The notes: generated by a model not told the origin, from the letters alone. A DNA stretch of 64,000 nucleotides from Xenorhabdus stockiae (GCF_002632825.1 NZ_NJAJ01000004.1:62001-126000); one strand, 5' to 3'; positions 17,677 to 28,126 are shown, counted from the first letter of the stretch. Numbers and translations are program-made.

Positions 17677-19362
17677 TCACTCCGGCTGTTCAGGCCAGAC
17701 GATATCGGGGGCGGTTGAACAATCCACCCGATTGAGCAGAACACGGTATTTTTTCCATTTGAGCAGTGCGGCTTTCTCTTCTTTCGTGGCCATATCAAGC
17801 TCAACGGCATCCTGCCAGATATCGATTTTCTCCTTGGCTTTACTGAGTAAGCGCTGTTTTTGATGCTCTGCACGTTGTTGCATTTCTTGCGGCGTCGGAG
17901 GTGTCGGCGGTGGTATATCCCCCCATGCGGGTAATCCGTCAGAGCCAGTAATCCGCATTTTGCCCACAGGGGGGGGTGCTGTCCATTGCGCAAAAACGGA
18001 TTCGTCAACATCAATTCCGGTATCAGGCCATATACCCGATTTTATATAATCAGCTTTTAATGCGTATGGATAAAATAGATTATCAGAATATTTGTATTTC
18101 ATAAAAGACCCCCACCAATAACCAATTGCCAGCCACATAACAGATTGGGGCGGTATAGTGATTAATTTCCCTTTTAACATTGAAATTGCTGCCCATGTTT
18201 TGCTATCCATATCTGATGCTATATTGAGCACTGCATGGGGTCCCAGCGAGTAACCTCTTAGGGTTGTAAACATACAGGATAATTCATGAGGAAAGGGAAC
18301 GGAGAAGCGAGCGTCGGCATAAAAAAATTCATCATTACCCCTCGAAAACCGAGAGGTGCCATATTGAATGATCCTACCATCAGGCATTTTGAACCAATTA
18401 GGCCCTGATGTGAAAAATGACATATCCGGTATCTGATTTGGCCCGTTTCCGATAGTTCGATAGACGACATCCGATAAACCCAGATTATTAACAAAAGCCC
18501 GCTTATCTGGAATATCTGCCCCGTTTGCCCATTTTTCGTTAAACGTTTTTTTCACCCAATGACTTAAAAACTCATCACCCCATATCGTCCCTTTGATATC
18601 TCCCCAGGCTGTATAAATGGCTTCTCCCACAGTCACGTTGTTAACCGCATGAACCGAACCGGTCACCTCGATGTTTCCATCTACCTGCCCTCCTGTTTTG
18701 GGGTAAGCGCCGATATTGCTGACAAATTCGGGCTTATTGGGAATATCCGCCCCATTCTTCGCTTTCTCAAGGCGGCTGTTGGCGTTATCGTTGACTTGAT
18801 TCAAGGCCGAATTAGTGGCGTAATCGCCTTTGTCTTGTTTGGTGTTCAGGGCATCGGTAACCGCATTCTGGCTCATTACCTGCGTTTTACTGCTGCCGAT
18901 TGATTGCACGACATCTGACCGATTGAGTTTTTTATTTAGCTCATCCAAAAGCTGAGTTGTGCTCACCTGCTTCCATGCCGTACTTACTTTCTCTGGCGAT
19001 TCTTTGTTAAAGTTAATTTTGTTGTTATCCACCAGACTCTGAAACTCACGGGTTTCATCATCAGACTGCAATATTGCCCCTTTGGGATAACCTCCCGTCG
19101 AGTCCGCATATTCCTGAGAATATTTAAACTTCCCGCCTTGGGATAAATACACGATATTCTCTGAAATCTGGTTCAGGATGCCGTTAAAATCGCGTCCACT
19201 AGGGGGTAAACCGCCTGCGGTGACGGGCATCATAGTAATTTGCGGAAAACCGGTATCCCATGTGGCCTTTTGGCTGGGCAGGTCTGATTTGTGGTTCGCA
19301 GGGATCGCGTCTTTCTGCCCGTTCTGCGCGAAGGGCTTCGGGATTAAGTTAGGATTTTTCAT
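17677..19362 (-). CDS. Phage tail fibre protein fused to a Tfa-like C-terminal domain
   Basis: This is a 561-residue protein. The N-terminus (residues 1-75, with [18 protein letters not shown]) is the baseplate-attaching part of many enterobacterial phage fibres. The shaft carries [17 protein letters not shown] near 140 and two copies of an NGADIP(N/D)K..FV.N.G module near 200 and 290. A receptor-binding part with [11 protein letters not shown] lies near 340. The last 110 residues (from [16 protein letters not shown]) match tail-fibre assembly proteins, with the classic [16 protein letters not shown]...[10 protein letters not shown] ending. Normally Tfa is a separate gene. The start ATG at 19362 has AAGGTGAA, 8 nt after the preceding gene's stop. 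Confidence 0.88.
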   Translation of the reverse strand: MKNPNLIPKPFAQNGQKDAIPANHKSDLPSQKATWDTGFPQITMMPVTAGGLPPSGRDFNGILNQISENIVYLSQGGKFKYSQEYADSTGGYPKGAILQSDDETREFQSLVDNNKINFNKESPEKVSTAWKQVSTTQLLDELNKKLNRSDVVQSIGSSKTQVMSQNAVTDALNTKQDKGDYATNSALNQVNDNANSRLEKAKNGADIPNKPEFVSNIGAYPKTGGQVDGNIEVTGSVHAVNNVTVGEAIYTAWGDIKGTIWGDEFLSHWVKKTFNEKWANGADIPDKRAFVNNLGLSDVVYRTIGNGPNQIPDMSFFTSGPNWFKMPDGRIIQYGTSRFSRGNDEFFYADARFSVPFPHELSCMFTTLRGYSLGPHAVLNIASDMDSKTWAAISMLKGKLITIPPQSVMWLAIGYWWGSFMKYKYSDNLFYPYALKADYIKSGIWPDTGIDVDESVFAQWTAPPPVGKMRITGSDGLPAWGDIPPPTPPTPQEMQQRAEHQKQRLLSKAKEKIDIWQDAVELDMATKEEKAALLKWKKYRVLLNRVDCSTAPDIVWPEQPE

Positions 19363-19370
19363 TGTTCACC

Positions 19371-20003
19371 TTATTGTGCAAAAGCGGCCTGACCGAAAGG
19401 CTGAAAGCCCGTTCCGTAGAAGCCGAAAAATTCACCCGCGGGCAGTTCTGCGATAGAAATCTGAACCCCTGACGGATGCGGTAAGATGTGGTGGTGGTAA
19501 ATCAGGTTCTTTTCTAATTCCGATAACCGGTATTCAAAAACATACCGAGCGGTCATATGTCCGGTGATCAGGTAATAGGCCCGGCCTGTAAAAATGCAGC
19601 TTTTCAAGAACCGGTTAATATTTGGTGCGGTGGCATACAGGATGTTCGAGTGCGCCTTCATTAAAATGACATCTCGGTAAGTGGAATCATCCATTTTGTA
19701 AGACATATCTGAAGACCCGCCACTGTAAAAGGGGGACTGGTCAAACGGGGTGTATTTCTTTGTCTCCTTAAAGCCGAAATAATCCGCATTCGGATCCGGT
19801 ATGGATAAATCTCTGCCAATGCCGACAATCCGCCCCCAAATATCCAGTCCGAATCCTTTTGCTGTGAGCACATTGACTGCCAGATGATAGAACTCATCCG
19901 TACTGGCTCTGGGGTCGACAGTGTCATTGAAATTATTAAGGATAGTGCAGATAGTGGGGCTGTTAGCGTACTGGCTCAGGAAGGTGTCTTTTATCTCAAT
20001 CAT
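19371..20003 (-). CDS. Phage tail/baseplate protein, DUF2612 family
   Basis: This is a 210-residue protein placed directly before the fibre gene, as in many contractile-tailed phages. The segment GFGLDIWGRIVGIGR near residue 50 and the C-terminal GEFFGFYGTGFQPFGQAAF are typical of the DUF2612 family, which occupies the gpI-like position at the baseplate. I chose the ATG at 20003 (MIEIKDTFLSQYAN); the frame is open ten codons further to a TTG. It is intact and ends 8 nt before the fibre start, so the pair may be transcribed together, but no promoter is evident. Confidence 0.78.
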   Translation of the reverse strand: MIEIKDTFLSQYANSPTICTILNNFNDTVDPRASTDEFYHLAVNVLTAKGFGLDIWGRIVGIGRDLSIPDPNADYFGFKETKKYTPFDQSPFYSGGSSDMSYKMDDSTYRDVILMKAHSNILYATAPNINRFLKSCIFTGRAYYLITGHMTARYVFEYRLSELEKNLIYHHHILPHPSGVQISIAELPAGEFFGFYGTGFQPFGQAAFAQ

Positions 20004-20188
20004 GACGCTACCGACTTTGGTTAAAAGTGTCAAAACTTAAATCAAAACAAAAAAATAGCTCTCGTATATCATACTGACACACAGCATAAATGTATTTTAA
20101 TCAAATAGTTATTTTCATTACTCATGCCGTGGTGCGACAGATTAAAAAATGTGCTCACAACTACACCACATATTCAGCAAAGGCAATC

Positions 20189-20407
20189 ATGCTACTGGAA
20201 GGTAATCAGTATTTTTACAGATCATTAAGTTTAGCGGAGAGGTATGCCACGTTAATCAATCAATTCCGTGACATATACAGTGCCGACATCGGGTATCAAC
20301 TTTTATTCGAGCTAATGCCTGACCTGAGGAATATAAAATTTATTCCTCTTTTATTTAAAAAAACGGATCGCCATATTTATTACAATAGTTGTAATAACCA
20401 ACCATGA
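20189..20407 (+). CDS. Possible small protein, unknown
   Basis: This frame encodes 72 residues from the ATG at 20189, which has AAAGG just upstream, or 105 residues from an ATG at 20090 that lacks a binding site. The text [30 protein letters not shown] has protein-like composition with aromatic and charged residues, but I recognise no family. It lies between the prophage remnant and the pqiC stop, on the opposite strand to both. It could be phage-derived, a decayed gene, or chance. Confidence 0.3.
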   Translation: MLLEGNQYFYRSLSLAERYATLINQFRDIYSADIGYQLLFELMPDLRNIKFIPLLFKKTDRHIYYNSCNNQP

Positions 20408-20424
20408 ATAGCTTTTTTCATACA

Positions 20425-21030
20425 TTATCCTTTTGTATAAAATATCTGGCTGGCAATAGACTGAATTAACTGGTTATAACCCATGGATAAAGTACGTACT
20501 AATTGCGCATAGCCATTTTCTGTCTGTTTCAACTCTAAGTTAAATGTCCGCTTAATCGTCTCTTTTTGATTAGATAAAACCCAGTATCCCTGAATGACAA
20601 CCCGACCATCATAGCGCCCATGAAAAGCTGTGATTGTGATATTCAATATGTCAGCATTTTTTTCCAGAAGCTGGTCAGAAACCAGCCTTTGCGGAAATGT
20701 GGCACTTAGCTGAGTAGTCAGAATCTGTTGTAACTGCTGTTCCAGCGGGCTAGCCCATAAATGATTCGAGGCATTGACGTAACTGACATCTCCTGTCTGA
20801 TAAACAATTCCCGGTGATGCAAGGTAATCAGCAAGGCTGACCTTTTTTATCCATAGCTGAGGTTCATGTTCGACATTTACCCGTTTCACCTCTGAGGCTT
20901 TTGTGACAACAGGTAGTTGATAATAAGTTTTCTGTGGCTGGCTGCTGCTACATCCTGAAAGCAACATTCCCCCTATCAGTAAGAAACCAGCAGGTATAAA
21001 AAATGCCAATCTTAACATCAGTTTTTTCAT
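20425..21030 (-). CDS. pqiC: PqiC (YmbA), outer-membrane lipoprotein of the Pqi system
   Basis: This is a 201-residue lipoprotein with an N-terminal signal peptide ending at GMLLSGC, an ABC-type transport auxiliary (YmbA/DUF330) domain with TYYQLP, and QLWIKKVSLADYL. PqiC forms an outer-membrane ring that docks to the PqiB needle, part of an MCE-type intermembrane lipid transport system. Its ATG overlaps the pqiB stop as TAATG, indicating translational coupling. It is the last gene of pqiABC. Confidence 0.93.
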   Translation of the reverse strand: MKKLMLRLAFFIPAGFLLIGGMLLSGCSSSQPQKTYYQLPVVTKASEVKRVNVEHEPQLWIKKVSLADYLASPGIVYQTGDVSYVNASNHLWASPLEQQLQQILTTQLSATFPQRLVSDQLLEKNADILNITITAFHGRYDGRVVIQGYWVLSNQKETIKRTFNLELKQTENGYAQLVRTLSMGYNQLIQSIASQIFYTKG

Positions 21031-22679
21031 TAATTACGCGCCTTTTTCGGTTCAGGATCTTGTGTGGCTTCCGCTTCAAATACCAGTGCATTGCTCTTAT
21101 TGTTCAGGGTCTTCAATATCGGCTGCAATTCACGCAAGACCTGATCCAACCGTTGCATATTATCAACCAGCTTATTGTAAGCCTGTGAACCCGGCTGAAT
21201 CCCCTGCATACTACGGTTTAATTCATTCAAGGTATTATGCAGATCTTTAGGCAGCCCCTGCGCTTCTTTGCTCGCAAGGATGCGATTTAACTCATCCATA
21301 GTCTTCCGCGCAGCCTTAACGGTTTTCTGACTTTCTTCTAATGTTTGTGTTGCCTGAATAAAGAGAGGTTCAATCGGCATTTGATTAATTTTATCCAGAG
21401 CCATGGTGACTTTTTGCTGGATCTGAGCCAATCCGCTACTTGTAGTAGGTAAAATCTCATAACCCGCTATTTCTCTCGGGCCTTTCCATGTCTTTTCATC
21501 AGAGTAAAAGTCCAGATCGATGAACAGTGCACCTGTCAGTAAATTGCCGGATTTCAGAGAAGCTCTTAAGCCCCGGGAAATAATTTTTTCCAATTCTTTA
21601 TCTGTGTAAAAGCCATCACCAATTTCTCTCTCAAACCGTTCAGGCTCCATATGAATTAAGACAGGAATGCGGAAATCGTTATCAAGGCGTTGTTTGATCC
21701 CGTCTGCATAAAAAGGAACTTTGGCGACTGTACCCACCCGTATACCACGAAACTCGACAGGAGCTCCCGGCTGTAGGCCTCTGATTGAATCAGAGAAGAA
21801 CAGCAAGAAGTCTCTGTGTTCGGTATACAGTGAGTTCTCTATATTTTTTTCGTTATCGTAAAGTCTAAATGTTTCTTTTTCTTGTACCGGTTTGCCTAAA
21901 TCCCAGCCTTTGGGTACATCAAAACTGACTCCACCAGCAAATAAAGTGGATAATGCCGCAACTTCAACCCTGACTCCCTGTGATGACACATCAAAAGCCA
22001 CACCACTGTCTTTCCAGAATCGAATATTGGTTGTTAATAATCCGTCATAAGGGGAATTAATGAAAATCTGATATCTGGCGAGACGGGATTTAGGATCAAA
22101 AGTACTTGTTTCTACTGAACCAACACGATAACCCCGAAACAAGACAGGATCGCCAGCGGATAACCTTCCTGCTTTTTCACTGGTTAAAATCAGCCGCATA
22201 CCTTTTGCATCAGGTGAGGCCAATGGTGGTGAATCCAATAGTGAAAATTTTCTTTCTTCACTGCCTTCGCTACCGGGCTGTAATTCAATAAATACACCCG
22301 ATAACAATGTACTCAGGCCAGAAACCCCTTCACGACCAATTTGAGGCTTAACGACCCAAAATGCGGTATCTTTATGTAACAGCCTCTCCATCCCATCATT
22401 CAGACGAGCTTTGATGATCACTTCACCTAGGCTATCGCTTAATGACACTCTTTCAACCACACCTACATTAACACTGCGACTCTTTATTTTCGTTTTCCCG
22501 GCTTCAATACCTTCGGCATTAGAGGTTATCAGTATTACTTCAGGCCCCTGATGGCTAAAGTGATAAAATAGTATCCAGGCACCGATGAGCACAGTAATAA
22601 TTGGTACGATCCATATAGGTGACCAACTCTTAAGTTTGCTGATCTTGGCTTGAGCCAAAGTTTCTTCTTTATCCGTCAC
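21030..22679 (-). CDS. pqiB: PqiB, MCE-domain periplasmic needle protein
   Basis: This is 549 residues (E. coli 546). A single N-terminal membrane helix (SWSPIWIVPIITVLIGAWIL) is followed by three MCE domains, recognised by GPEVILITSNAEGIEAGKT, KGMRLILTSEKAGRLSAGDPV and GLQPGAPVEFRGIRVG, and a C-terminal coiled coil from about residue 430 that forms the channel. I chose the GTG at 22679 because GGGGAA lies upstream and the N-terminus then matches E. coli; it begins 1 nt after the pqiA stop. A TTG ten codons upstream is the alternative. Confidence 0.94.
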   Translation of the reverse strand: MTDKEETLAQAKISKLKSWSPIWIVPIITVLIGAWILFYHFSHQGPEVILITSNAEGIEAGKTKIKSRSVNVGVVERVSLSDSLGEVIIKARLNDGMERLLHKDTAFWVVKPQIGREGVSGLSTLLSGVFIELQPGSEGSEERKFSLLDSPPLASPDAKGMRLILTSEKAGRLSAGDPVLFRGYRVGSVETSTFDPKSRLARYQIFINSPYDGLLTTNIRFWKDSGVAFDVSSQGVRVEVAALSTLFAGGVSFDVPKGWDLGKPVQEKETFRLYDNEKNIENSLYTEHRDFLLFFSDSIRGLQPGAPVEFRGIRVGTVAKVPFYADGIKQRLDNDFRIPVLIHMEPERFEREIGDGFYTDKELEKIISRGLRASLKSGNLLTGALFIDLDFYSDEKTWKGPREIAGYEILPTTSSGLAQIQQKVTMALDKINQMPIEPLFIQATQTLEESQKTVKAARKTMDELNRILASKEAQGLPKDLHNTLNELNRSMQGIQPGSQAYNKLVDNMQRLDQVLRELQPILKTLNNKSNALVFEAEATQDPEPKKARN

Positions 22680-22680
22680 C

Positions 22681-23949
22681 TTATGATTCCCCACTATTCC
22701 GTAACTCAAATTTTTTATTTGCTTTGTCCCATGTCAGGCGCGGATCAAAGGTCATTGATGCAAACATTGTTAAAATCACCACTGAAGCAAACAGTATTGC
22801 TCCCGTTGCGGGATAAATACTCATAAACTGCCCCATGCGTACTAATGCCGATAATACTGCGATAACAAAAACATCAATCATTGACCAGCGGCCAACAAAT
22901 TCCACTATTTCATAAATAAAATGCATAGTTTCAGAGTTGTATCTGCCATGCCTTTTTGCATCCCAGCATAACCAGCAAATAGCGAGCATCTTTAGTAAAG
23001 GCACCATAATACTGGCGATAAAAATAACCAGTGCAACAGGATAAGACCCCGTGCTCCAAAGCAAAATAATACCTTCCAGAATGGTTGAATTAATGTCACT
23101 TCCTAATGATTGTGTCACCATAATCGGCAACATATTTGCTGGAACATAAAGTATGGCTGATGTAATCAATAGTGCCATTGTCCACTGAAGACTGTAATGA
23201 CGACGGGCATGGCCCTTTGAGTGGCAACGGGGGCATTGATATTTCTGCGCTGGTAGAATAGCCGTACAGCACTGGCATAGCCTGATCCCCTGAATTAAGC
23301 CGGGTTTACCCGTTTGTAGAGGAACACGTATTTTTGGTGCAGATTCTATATCATTCCAGATCCAATACCGATCCAGACATTGAAAGGCTCTGATCTGAAA
23401 CAGACAAAAAAGACAGTAAGGCAAAAAACTGAGGCCAACCGCAATATCGCCATAAGCCATGAGCTTAACAAAGCTGACTAACACGCCAGCTAAAAATATT
23501 TCGGCCATGCACCAGGTTTTCATCTGAAATAAAATGCGCGCCAACTCAATTTTCAGCCGACGCGCCATTTTAATGTTCTGGCATAAAAGGATGATAGAAA
23601 GCATGCAAAATGCAGGTACAAGCTGCACGAAGATCAGGAAGAATACCGCTAGACTCGAATAATCTTCACTGAACATGGTCTTGGGGATTTCTGTCAGTGT
23701 AATTTCACTGACAATCCCCGCAACACTCATACTGACAAAAGGGAACAGACAGGCGAGGAATAACATAAATAATGCACTGACTGCATAACCTGTCGGTTGA
23801 TTACGTGGTTCTTTCCACTTTGCAGTCAGCAAAGTATCACATCGTGGACAAACAGCCTTTTTCCCTTCCTCCAAATCAGGCAATGCCACCAGCATATCGC
23901 ATTGGTGGCATAGAACCAGCCTGTCATTCTGATGATTGTCAGAACACAA
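22681..23949 (-). CDS. pqiA: PqiA, inner-membrane component of the Pqi system
   Basis: This is a 422-residue membrane protein with two similar halves, each a zinc-ribbon-like CxxC pair followed by four membrane segments: LCHQCDMLVALP with CPRCDTL at the N-terminus, and LCQCCTAILPAQKYQCPRC near residue 225. ILPIMVT-type and FVGRWSMIDVFVIAVLSALVRMG segments are family signatures. The N-terminal MCSDNH suggests a TTG start at 23949, with GGAGAGGC upstream; no in-frame ATG precedes the conserved cysteines. Confidence 0.93.
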   Translation of the reverse strand: MCSDNHQNDRLVLCHQCDMLVALPDLEEGKKAVCPRCDTLLTAKWKEPRNQPTGYAVSALFMLFLACLFPFVSMSVAGIVSEITLTEIPKTMFSEDYSSLAVFFLIFVQLVPAFCMLSIILLCQNIKMARRLKIELARILFQMKTWCMAEIFLAGVLVSFVKLMAYGDIAVGLSFLPYCLFCLFQIRAFQCLDRYWIWNDIESAPKIRVPLQTGKPGLIQGIRLCQCCTAILPAQKYQCPRCHSKGHARRHYSLQWTMALLITSAILYVPANMLPIMVTQSLGSDINSTILEGIILLWSTGSYPVALVIFIASIMVPLLKMLAICWLCWDAKRHGRYNSETMHFIYEIVEFVGRWSMIDVFVIAVLSALVRMGQFMSIYPATGAILFASVVILTMFASMTFDPRLTWDKANKKFELRNSGES

Positions 23950-24057
23950 AGTGCCTCTCCCATAAACAAAATCAATGCTGCCCTTTATATCATCAATTTG
24001 TCAGATTACCGCAGATATCGCGGCAATCTGTACACTGTCGGATATCACCGGCAAGCA

Positions 24058-25968
24058 TTATCCATTTTTCATCATTTCCAGTTCCTGCCAGCGATCAAAA
24101 GCTTTCTCTAACGACTGCTCTTTATTTGCCAGATCCTGTAGAACATTTTGTGTGACTTCGTGTGACTGATTGAAAAAATCAGGATCACTGACCTGAGTTT
24201 GTAACTGTTCTATTTCCTGCTCTAACGTTTCCAATAATGATGGTAGTAGTTCTAACTCTCTGAGTAAATGGTAACTTATCTTATTATTTGAACGTTTTAT
24301 GGTTTCTTTAGCCTTAGCCTGTTTATTCTCTGGCTTCTCTTTTTTTGCAGAGGATTGACGTAAAGAAACAGTTTGTTCCCTCTGTTGCTGAGCATCGAAA
24401 TACCCACCAACATAGTTGTTGATTTCACCGTTGCCTTCAAAAATCCAGCATTCTGCCACTGAGTTATCGACAAACTGACGGTCATGGCTTACCAGAATAA
24501 CAGTACCCGTGTAGCCATCCACTAATTCTTCCAGTAACTCCAGCGTTTCAACGTCAAGGTCATTCGTCGGTTCATCAAGAATAAGCAGGTTGCTGGGCTT
24601 CAGGAATAAACGTGCTAACAACAAACGGTTACGTTCTCCGCCTGAAAGAGCCCGTACCGGTGTCATTGCGCGCTTAGGGTGGAAAAGGAAGTCTTGCAGA
24701 TAGCCTAAAACATGGCGCGGGCGACCGTTCACCATGACTTCCTGTTTGCCTTCAGCAAGGTTATCCATCACTGTTTTGTCTGGATCAAGCGCAGCACGGT
24801 GCTGATCAAAGTAAGCAACCTCCAGTTTTGTACCACAATGAAGCCGCCCACTATCTGCCTTCAAATCCCCCAGCATCAGTTTCAGTAATGTTGTTTTACC
24901 GCAACCATTCGGCCCCACTAAGGCAATTTTGTCACCACGCTGAATCTGAGCCGAAAAGTTTTTAACTAACGTTTTGTCACCAATCTGGTAATTAACGTTT
25001 TCCAGTTCAAATACAATCTTGCCGGAACGAGTTGCTTCTTCAACCTGCATTCTGGCGCTACCCATAACGTTACGGCGTTCTGAGCGTTCCACTCGTAATG
25101 CTTTTAGCGCTCTCACACGGCCTTCATTACGGGTACGACGAGCTTTAATCCCCTGCCTGATCCAGACCTCTTCCTGAGCCAGTTTTTTATCAAATTCCGC
25201 ATTCTGTAGATCTTCAACCCGTAATGCTTCTTCTTTGCCTTCAAGGTATTTATCATAATTTCCCGGCCAAGACGTCAGTTTTCCGCGATCCAAATCAATA
25301 ATACGGGTCGCCATACTGCGAATGAATGAACGGTCATGGGAAATAAAAACCAGACTGCCATTAAAGTCTTTCAGGAAATTTTCCAACCACTCAATCGTCT
25401 CAATATCCAGATGGTTTGTTGGCTCATCAAGGAAAAGAACTTTGGGGGAACTGACTAAAGCTCTCCCCAAAGCCGCTTTGCGTAACCAGCCTCCGGATAA
25501 AGAAGATAATTTCGCCTCCGCAGGTAAAGCCAGTTGCTTTAATACATCACTAATGCGGCTGTCCAGTAACCAGAGGTTACGGGTATCTAACACTTCCTGT
25601 AACTCTGCCAGTCGGTTGAGATTTTTCTCACTAGGATCTGTTTCCACCAGTCGTGAAGTATGATGGAATGCCTTAATATACTCCGCCTGCTCTTTGACAC
25701 CTTCCGCTACAAAATCAAAAACCGTACCTTCTATATCACGAGGCGGATCCTGTTGTAACCGGGCAACAATCAAATCCTGTTCATAAATAACCTGTCCGTC
25801 GTCCAGTGGCTGCTCTTTCGCCAACACACGCAGCAGGGTGGATTTTCCTGCACCATTGCGGCCAACCAGACATACTCTTTCATTTTCTTCAATATGTAGC
25901 TCAGTATCATCCAATAATGGCGAATCACCGAATGACAGCCAAGCACCAGATAGACTAATCAATGACAT
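24058..25968 (-). CDS. uup: ABC-F ATPase Uup
   Basis: This is a 636-residue cytoplasmic ABC-F protein with two ATPase domains and no membrane part. Walker A motifs are GRNGAGKSTLLR and GPNGCGKTTLLK, with signatures LSGGWLRKAALGRALV and LSGGERNRLLLARLFL, and a C-terminal coiled coil that binds DNA. Uup influences ribosome function and precise transposon excision. The ATG at 25968 gives the E. coli length (635); the frame is open 22 codons further but overlaps rlmL. It starts 4 nt after the rlmL stop. Confidence 0.95.
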   Translation of the reverse strand: MSLISLSGAWLSFGDSPLLDDTELHIEENERVCLVGRNGAGKSTLLRVLAKEQPLDDGQVIYEQDLIVARLQQDPPRDIEGTVFDFVAEGVKEQAEYIKAFHHTSRLVETDPSEKNLNRLAELQEVLDTRNLWLLDSRISDVLKQLALPAEAKLSSLSGGWLRKAALGRALVSSPKVLFLDEPTNHLDIETIEWLENFLKDFNGSLVFISHDRSFIRSMATRIIDLDRGKLTSWPGNYDKYLEGKEEALRVEDLQNAEFDKKLAQEEVWIRQGIKARRTRNEGRVRALKALRVERSERRNVMGSARMQVEEATRSGKIVFELENVNYQIGDKTLVKNFSAQIQRGDKIALVGPNGCGKTTLLKLMLGDLKADSGRLHCGTKLEVAYFDQHRAALDPDKTVMDNLAEGKQEVMVNGRPRHVLGYLQDFLFHPKRAMTPVRALSGGERNRLLLARLFLKPSNLLILDEPTNDLDVETLELLEELVDGYTGTVILVSHDRQFVDNSVAECWIFEGNGEINNYVGGYFDAQQQREQTVSLRQSSAKKEKPENKQAKAKETIKRSNNKISYHLLRELELLPSLLETLEQEIEQLQTQVSDPDFFNQSHEVTQNVLQDLANKEQSLEKAFDRWQELEMMKNG

Positions 25969-25972
25969 AATA

Positions 25973-28126
25973 TTATTTTCCCTCGCCAACGTGACGCAGT
26001 AGCCAGCAGTTGTGGATCTGGCGGTTACGGGCAAAATCCTGAGACAGAGTTTTTTCTGTGATATCTTCTGCTACCAGACCTAATTTCTCCAGTTCAGCAA
26101 AATCCATTTTAAAACCACGTTTATTATTGGAGAACATTAATGTTCCTCCGCGACGGAGTAAGCGCTTTAATTGCTTCATTAAATCGATATGATCGCGCTG
26201 AACATCAAATGTATCTTCCATACGTTTAGAGTTAGAGAATGTCGGAGGATCAATAAAAATCAGATCGAACTGTTCGCGTGTTTGGGCCAGCCAACCCAGA
26301 CAATCTGCCTGAATCAGACGATGCTGACGACCAGCCAGTCCATTTATCTGTAGGTTTTTCTCCGCCCACTCAAGGTAAGTTCGGGACATATCCACTGTGG
26401 TCGTTGAACGTGCACCACCCAGTCCGGCATGAACTGTTGCTGATCCGGTATAAGAAAATAGATTGAGGAAATCTTTACCCTGACTCATTTCCCCGAGTTT
26501 TTTGCGGGCAATTCGGTGATCAAGGAATAACCCTGTATCCAGATAATCAGTCAGGTTAACCCAGAATTTCGCGCCATATTCATTCACCAAAAAGAATTCT
26601 TTCTTTTCGGCAAGTTTTTCATATTGATTTTTGCCTTTCTGGCGCTGGCGGGTTTTCAGAATCAACTGATTGGATTGCAACCCGAGCACATTCATTGTTG
26701 CACTAATAACGTCAAACAAGCGTTGGCGGGCTTTATTGGCATCTACCGATTTAGGCGGAGCATATTCTTGTACGATAACTTTGTCGGCATAACGATCAAC
26801 GGCGACGTTATATTCCGGCAAATCTGCATCATATAAACGATAGCAATCAATCCCCTGCTGTTTCGCCCATTTACTGAGTTTCTTTTCATTTTTACGCAGA
26901 CGATTAGCGTAATCTTCAGCAATACCACCATCCAGTGGCTGAGGTTTGCCTGATGCTTGTTCATTTTGCTGAATCGCATCATTTTTTTGAATAGAATAAT
27001 TTTTCTGAACACAATCTAAAGGGCCATTTTTCGCTTTAAACTCGCGCTCAGCACGCAATTGCAGGCAGCTTAACAACTCTGGTGAAGCGCTGAACAGGGA
27101 TAAGCGCCAACCCGGAAAACGGTTTTTTATGATCCGACCGAATACATTGTGCAAAGCAATCAATGCCGGTTCACTTTCGAGACGTTCTCCATATGGCGGG
27201 TTACTTAATACCGTACCTGTTACCCCCTCCTGCAACGGGTTTTCCAGCTTACTCGCATCGCCTTGCTGAAATTCAATCAGCTGCGAAACGCCGGCTCTGC
27301 GTGCATTTGAACGCGCCATATCCATAACACGACGATCAATATCCAGCCCCCAAAAACGTGATGAAGTTTCCTGTAACCCTCTACGGAAACGCACCTGTGC
27401 CTCAGTGGTGACTTCACGCCAGATAGTTTCATCGAATTTCAGCCACGATGTGAACCCCCAACGCTGGCGGTTTAAACCCGGCGCACAATCGGCAGCCATC
27501 ATCGCCGCTTCGATCAATAGGGTTCCTGAACCGCACATTGGGTCAACCATCGGTGTTCCCATACTCCAGCCGGAACGCATCACAACTGCGGCAGCCAGAT
27601 TTTCTTTCAGTGGAGCCTGCCCGGCTAAATCACGATAACCACGAATATGTAGCCCTTCTCCACTCAGATCGAGTGATACGCTTGCTTTTTCTTTATTGAG
27701 AAAAACATTAATACGCACATCCGGCTGTTGTTTAGCAACATCAGGGCGCTGCTTTGTTTTCCGCATAAAACAGTCAACAATTGCATCTTTGACTTTCAGT
27801 GCACCATATTGTGTATTTCTAATTTCTTCATTTGTCCCACTGAAATGGACTGCGAATGTGCTATCTACTGAAAAAATTTCAGTCCAGTCAATAGACTGGA
27901 CACCAAGATACAGATCAAGATCGCTATAAACCTTAAATTCATTAAGCGGTAGCAGGATACGGGATGCTAATCTGCTCCAAAGCAGACTTTTATACATCAC
28001 CCGTTCGTCGCCTTTAAAATGAACCCCACCCTGAGCAATCTTGCAAGATTGTGCCCCCAGCGTTTCCAGTTCGTTCTTTAACAGTTCTTCCAGTCCACGT
28101 GCCGTGCTGGCAAAGAGAGAGTTCAT
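25973..28126 (-). CDS. rlmL: Bifunctional 23S rRNA methyltransferase RlmKL
   Basis: This is a 717-residue fusion of two methyltransferases acting on 23S rRNA. The THUMP domain and RlmL part (m2G2445) carry [17 protein letters not shown] near 190 and the NPPYGERL catalytic motif near 308. The RlmK part (m7G2069) carries [19 protein letters not shown] near 560 and [11 protein letters not shown] near 635. It is about 15 residues longer than E. coli (702), owing to a Gln/Asn-rich insert near residues 375-395 between the two halves ([19 protein letters not shown]). Confidence 0.95.
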   Translation of the reverse strand: MNSLFASTARGLEELLKNELETLGAQSCKIAQGGVHFKGDERVMYKSLLWSRLASRILLPLNEFKVYSDLDLYLGVQSIDWTEIFSVDSTFAVHFSGTNEEIRNTQYGALKVKDAIVDCFMRKTKQRPDVAKQQPDVRINVFLNKEKASVSLDLSGEGLHIRGYRDLAGQAPLKENLAAAVVMRSGWSMGTPMVDPMCGSGTLLIEAAMMAADCAPGLNRQRWGFTSWLKFDETIWREVTTEAQVRFRRGLQETSSRFWGLDIDRRVMDMARSNARRAGVSQLIEFQQGDASKLENPLQEGVTGTVLSNPPYGERLESEPALIALHNVFGRIIKNRFPGWRLSLFSASPELLSCLQLRAEREFKAKNGPLDCVQKNYSIQKNDAIQQNEQASGKPQPLDGGIAEDYANRLRKNEKKLSKWAKQQGIDCYRLYDADLPEYNVAVDRYADKVIVQEYAPPKSVDANKARQRLFDVISATMNVLGLQSNQLILKTRQRQKGKNQYEKLAEKKEFFLVNEYGAKFWVNLTDYLDTGLFLDHRIARKKLGEMSQGKDFLNLFSYTGSATVHAGLGGARSTTTVDMSRTYLEWAEKNLQINGLAGRQHRLIQADCLGWLAQTREQFDLIFIDPPTFSNSKRMEDTFDVQRDHIDLMKQLKRLLRRGGTLMFSNNKRGFKMDFAELEKLGLVAEDITEKTLSQDFARNRQIHNCWLLRHVGEGK

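Larger units (their letters stand above)
17488..20003. mobile_element. Prophage remnant beside tRNA-Pro
   Basis: Between tRNA-Pro and pqiC lie only two phage structural genes (DUF2612-type tail protein and tail fibre-Tfa fusion), both on the minus strand, and the 11-bp repeats. No integrase, repressor, capsid, terminase or lysis gene is seen. I found no second copy of the tRNA 3' end at the far side, so the right boundary (somewhere in 20004-20424) is uncertain. The remnant sits exactly at the seam between two backbone blocks that are far apart in E. coli. Confidence 0.8.

Noticed and set aside
20004..20424. Searched for a second copy of the tRNA-Pro 3' end as the right attachment site
   Set aside because: No stretch resembling the T-arm and acceptor end of the tRNA was found by eye before pqiC, so no att duplication is claimed.
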